Source: Kordiimonadaceae bacterium
GTDB lineage: Bacteria; Pseudomonadota; Alphaproteobacteria; Sphingomonadales; Kordiimonadaceae
Assembly: GCA_016763495.1 (NCBI GenBank)
Contig: JAESTR010000064.1
Span: 1-6,891 of the forward strand
Length of the DNA: 6,891 nucleotides
Direction of reading: 5' to 3'
Shown: positions 4,859-6,891 of the stretch, piece after piece
Layout of the letters: every line of letters starts with the position of its first letter
Position numbering within the stretch: position 1 is the first letter of the stretch
The notes under the pieces: model-generated
What the model saw: the letters and a program-made list of their open reading frames with translations, nothing else
Database searches by the model: none
What the model was told of the DNA's origin: nothing
Translations under genes and position numbers: made by a program

Positions 4859-5110
4859 ATGGCTCATAAAAAAGCTGGTGGTAGTACCAATAACGGCCGT
4901 GACAGTATTGGTCGTCGTCTTGGTGTAAAAAAGTTCGGTGGCGAAGCTGTTATCCCAGGTAACATCATTATTCGTCAACGTGGTACAAAAGTGTACCCGG
5001 GTGAAAATGTTGGTATGGGCAAAGACCATACTTTATTCGCCCTCACTGAAGGCCATGTAAAATTCAAAAAAACCAAAGGCAACAAAGCTTTTGTTTCAGT
5101 TGTGAACTAA
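4859..5110 (+). CDS. rpmA: 50S ribosomal protein L27
   Basis: An 83-residue L27, a basic protein of the large subunit whose N-terminal arm reaches the peptidyl transferase centre and helps position tRNA. It starts [16 protein letters not shown], the classic L27 opening without the cleaved leader found in Firmicutes, and continues with [31 protein letters not shown] (18-48), the conserved core. Length matches the family (about 85). AAGGAG at 4845-4850 lies 8 bp before the ATG, an ideal site. It forms an operon with rplU and is closed by the terminator at 5132-5162. Confidence 0.98.
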   Translation: MAHKKAGGSTNNGRDSIGRRLGVKKFGGEAVIPGNIIIRQRGTKVYPGENVGMGKDHTLFALTEGHVKFKKTKGNKAFVSVVN

Positions 5111-5131
5111 AACTTCCAACATATGAATTTG

Positions 5132-5162
5132 AAAAGGCGGTCCTCAGGGTCCGCCTTTTTTA
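5132..5162 (+). terminator. Intrinsic terminator of rplU-rpmA
   Basis: GGCGG (5136-5140) pairs with CCGCC (5151-5155), continuing inward with CC/GG after a T-T mismatch, flanked by AAAA and followed by a run of seven T. It lies about 20 bp after the rpmA stop and indicates that the glycosyltransferase gene downstream is a separate transcription unit. Confidence 0.92.
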
Positions 5163-5190
5163 TTGGATAGGATTTATCCGTTTTGGTAGA

Positions 5191-5269
5191 ATCACCGGCC
5201 CACTCCCCCACCCGAGCACCCACAGAATTATACTATTGGGTGGTCAGGAGAGGGGAGTGGGCCGGTGAT
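5191..5269. repeat. Intergenic element with perfect 18-bp inverted repeat
   Basis: ATCACCGGCCCACTCCCC (5191-5208) is the exact reverse complement of GGGGAGTGGGCCGGTGAT (5252-5269). Inside, CACCCA (5217-5222) pairs with TGGGTG (5237-5242), leaving an 8x9-base internal loop and a 14-base AT-rich terminal loop. The arms are GC-rich unlike the surrounding sequence. No T-tract follows on either strand and a proper terminator precedes it, so it does not look like a terminator. It resembles REP/ERIC-like or miniature transposon-type extragenic palindromes, but copy number is unknown. Confidence 0.75.
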
Positions 5270-5289
5270 GTGCCTTAAACCAAACAGAT

Positions 5290-5299
5290 TCAATATTGA
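5290..5299. repeat. Small palindrome TCAATATTGA
   Basis: A perfect 10-bp AT-rich palindrome 36 bp before the glycosyltransferase ATG. It could be part of a promoter or operator; chance is equally possible. Confidence 0.2.
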
Positions 5300-5335
5300 T
5301 TAACGCGCCCAGTATCCATAGGGTTCATTCGGATT

Positions 5336-6493
5336 ATGATGCAGAGAAAACTGAAATATGGTGTTTTTGATAATGTTGCCATCGGCCCCCGTGCTGCTGG
5401 CGGCCTTATATATAGTGGTGGGCTAGCCAACCCTAAAGAATACCCTGTTCACTGCAGACATAACCGCCACGGCAGACCTTTCAATGACGCTATTGAAATA
5501 GATACAAGCGCCCTACCTAAACTAACCAGTGATGATGGCAAAGCTTTTGTCTATGGCGGCACATACCAATATCATTTTGGGCACCTGACAGCAGAATTCA
5601 TCCACAGGCTTTGGATTTTGCAGCAACCTGAATTCGCGGACTGCACCGCGCTTTTTATCGCCGACCCTGAAAAGGCCTATGTGCTTGAGTATTTCCCTCA
5701 GCTAATGGACTATCTCGGCGTGAAAAAATGGAAGCTGATCACTGAATCTTGTGTAGTGGAGAAGCTTGTGACCGCCGAGCAAGGGAAAACTCTTGGCCGC
5801 AAATCTCACCGGCACTATACTGCGCACCTTGCTAATCTAGCTGCCCAAAAGAACTTGTTTGAGGATAAGGGCACACCTAAAAAGATAGCCTTACTCAGGG
5901 GGCATATGACCTCCCGGCGGTACCTCGGTGAAATGCATCTCGCTAACTATTTGGCTGAGCAAGGCTACGAAGTGTATTACCCTGAAAAACACCCTATCGA
6001 AGCGCAACTCCGCACCATCGCAAACGCCAGCCATATTGTAATTTCAGACGGCAGTATATGCCATCTGTTCGACTTACTGCCAAAGCTGCAAGTCCATGTT
6101 GCCTTTTTAGCGCGGCGGCCAAAAGCCAAACTAGCCAAGGTTAGCATCGCGCCGAAAGTGAAACAGCTGCACACCTTCAGCAATGCGTCACCGCTTATCA
6201 TTCCCCGCATGGGAAACGGCAAGCCACAGGAAACCAAAGCGCTGTTGTATGCCGATACGCATGAAATTGTGGCCTTTTTAAAGAAACATGGCTTTGTGCC
6301 AGCCGATGCGCCAAAAATTACAGGCGTGCCTTTTGCTGAAGATATAAAGCATTACCTTGAAGGGCGCGGCGCGGGACTTGGCAGTTCAGAACGACTAGAA
6401 GATCTCAGCATTGAGCTACTCGCCAAACAGATACACCAGCTAAAATCGGCTAAAAAGGGACTTGGCCAGCGCATTCGGTCAATTTTCCTTTAA
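5336..6493 (+). CDS. Glycosyltransferase, GT61/DUF563 type
   Basis: A 385-residue protein resembling the GT61 (DUF563) family, which includes bacterial capsule and surface-polysaccharide transferases. The N-terminal half has GGTYQYHFGHLTAEFIHRLW (74-93), matching the family's H-[FW]-x-H-[FWL]-x-x-E-x-x-x-R-L-W pattern. The C-terminal half has IALLRGHMTSRRYL (184-197), then ANYLAEQGYEVYYPEKHPI (203-221) and AQLRTIANASHIVISDGS (223-240), the usual order of R-x-x-x-x-R, G-[FY]-x-x-x-x-P-E and Q-[IVL]-x-x-[IF]-x-x-A segments; the normal G-x-H-G-A is replaced by SDGSICH (237-243). No membrane segment or signal peptide is evident, so it is probably cytosolic. Two ATGs (5336, 5339) are tandem, with only a weak ribosome binding site. 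No other sugar genes are nearby, so donor and acceptor are unknown. Confidence 0.75.
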   Translation: MMQRKLKYGVFDNVAIGPRAAGGLIYSGGLANPKEYPVHCRHNRHGRPFNDAIEIDTSALPKLTSDDGKAFVYGGTYQYHFGHLTAEFIHRLWILQQPEFADCTALFIADPEKAYVLEYFPQLMDYLGVKKWKLITESCVVEKLVTAEQGKTLGRKSHRHYTAHLANLAAQKNLFEDKGTPKKIALLRGHMTSRRYLGEMHLANYLAEQGYEVYYPEKHPIEAQLRTIANASHIVISDGSICHLFDLLPKLQVHVAFLARRPKAKLAKVSIAPKVKQLHTFSNASPLIIPRMGNGKPQETKALLYADTHEIVAFLKKHGFVPADAPKITGVPFAEDIKHYLEGRGAGLGSSERLEDLSIELLAKQIHQLKSAKKGLGQRIRSIFL

Positions 6494-6537
6494 ATCTGCG
6501 CTATATAAAGGTACACGTCTCGGGAAACATTCGTACA

Positions 6538-6555
6538 GCTTGCCTGCATGCAAGC
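6538..6555. repeat. Hairpin between the glycosyltransferase and obgE
   Basis: GCTTGC (6538-6543) and GCAAGC (6550-6555) form a perfect 6-bp stem with a 6-base loop, 45 bp after the glycosyltransferase stop. No T-tract follows. A TACAAT at 6569-6574 could be a -10 for obgE, but no -35 fits it well. The 9-mer CCACCCGGT here (6561-6569) also occurs in the rplU leader (4289-4297). Confidence 0.35.
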
Positions 6556-6621
6556 AATGACCACCCGGTACAATTTGAGAATTAACCCATTGGCTTTTTG
6601 CCACACTGATAGAAGACCACC

Positions 6622-6891
6622 ATGAGATTTGTAGACCAGACCAGAATATTCGTAAAAAGCGGCCCCGGCGGAAACGGCATCGTTTCCTTCCGCCGTGAAG
6701 CCTATGTAGAATTTGGCGGTCCAAACGGGGGGGACGGCGGCAAAGGCGGCGATATTATATTTGAGGCTATCACAGGCCTGAATACACTCATCGATTTCCG
6801 CTATAAGCGCCTCTTTAAAGCGCCCAAGGGCCAACACGGCATGGGTAAAAACATGACTGGCGCCTCAGGTGACCATATGGTTTTGCAAGTG
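6622..6891 (+). CDS. obgE: Obg GTPase, N-terminal part (runs off the window)
   Basis: The first 90 residues of the essential ribosome-assembly GTPase ObgE/CgtA, cut by the window end. It starts [19 protein letters not shown] and has the glycine-rich Obg fold, with [23 protein letters not shown] (23-45), [15 protein letters not shown] (53-67) and [17 protein letters not shown] (70-86), all close to the known pattern. The Obg domain contacts the 50S subunit near the peptidyl transferase centre; the GTPase domain with its P-loop lies beyond the window. Obg links 50S maturation with the stringent response. The ATG at 6622 follows AGAAG (6611-6615) at 6-bp spacing. It is commonly linked to rplU and rpmA, which are seen just upstream apart from the intervening glycosyltransferase. 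Confidence 0.96.
   Translation, partial: MRFVDQTRIFVKSGPGGNGIVSFRREAYVEFGGPNGGDGGKGGDIIFEAITGLNTLIDFRYKRLFKAPKGQHGMGKNMTGASGDHMVLQV

Noticed and set aside
5191..5269. Inverted repeat considered as a CRISPR or an intrinsic terminator
   Set aside because: There is no repeat-spacer periodicity, no T-tract on either strand, and the rplU-rpmA unit already ends at 5132-5162.
6490..6837. Minus-strand open frames over the start of obgE
   Set aside because: They are antisense to the clearly recognisable Obg N-terminal domain and show no family features.

Overview
The window looks like a chromosomal segment of an alphaproteobacterium of moderate, not high, GC content. The signs are the rplU-rpmA pair running toward obgE, an alanine/lysine tail on ribosomal protein L21, a c2-type class I cytochrome c ending in the GTKMAF heme-ligand motif, and generally alphaproteobacterial-looking proteins. 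This placement is an inference; no rRNA or other decisive marker is present.

Layout. Positions 1-255 hold the 3' end of an unrecognised open frame. A 249-bp gap with two adjacent hairpins follows. An Lrp/AsnC-family regulator (505-990, minus) is divergent from a 91-residue ACT-domain protein resembling acetolactate synthase small subunit IlvM (1177-1452, plus). The 186 bp between them carry three perfect palindromes. The ACT gene converges on a periplasmic cytochrome c (1561-1938, minus), and the two share a bidirectional terminator. A 342-bp divergent gap leads to a five-helix membrane protein of the YdcZ/DUF606 DMT group (2281-2751, plus) and then to a flavin-dependent nitronate monooxygenase-type enzyme (2874-3833, plus). 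Small palindromes lie in front of both.

A 498-bp non-coding stretch follows. It contains a long hairpin and a good sigma70-type promoter with a GC-rich discriminator, giving a roughly 135-nt leader in front of rplU (4332-4832) and rpmA (4859-5110). The pair ends at a clear terminator. Directly after it comes an isolated element with a perfect 18-bp inverted repeat (5191-5269), then a GT61/DUF563-type glycosyltransferase (5336-6493), then the start of obgE (6622 to the window end). rplU, rpmA and obgE are ribosome and ribosome-assembly genes that are often linked; the glycosyltransferase between them is an unrelated insertion into that neighbourhood.

The coding content is mostly ordinary housekeeping and accessory genes, and I do not see a convincing new multi-gene system. 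The points most worth a second look are the 18-bp inverted-repeat element with its neighbouring glycosyltransferase, the palindrome-rich Lrp/ACT divergent region, and the rplU leader with mutually exclusive pairings.
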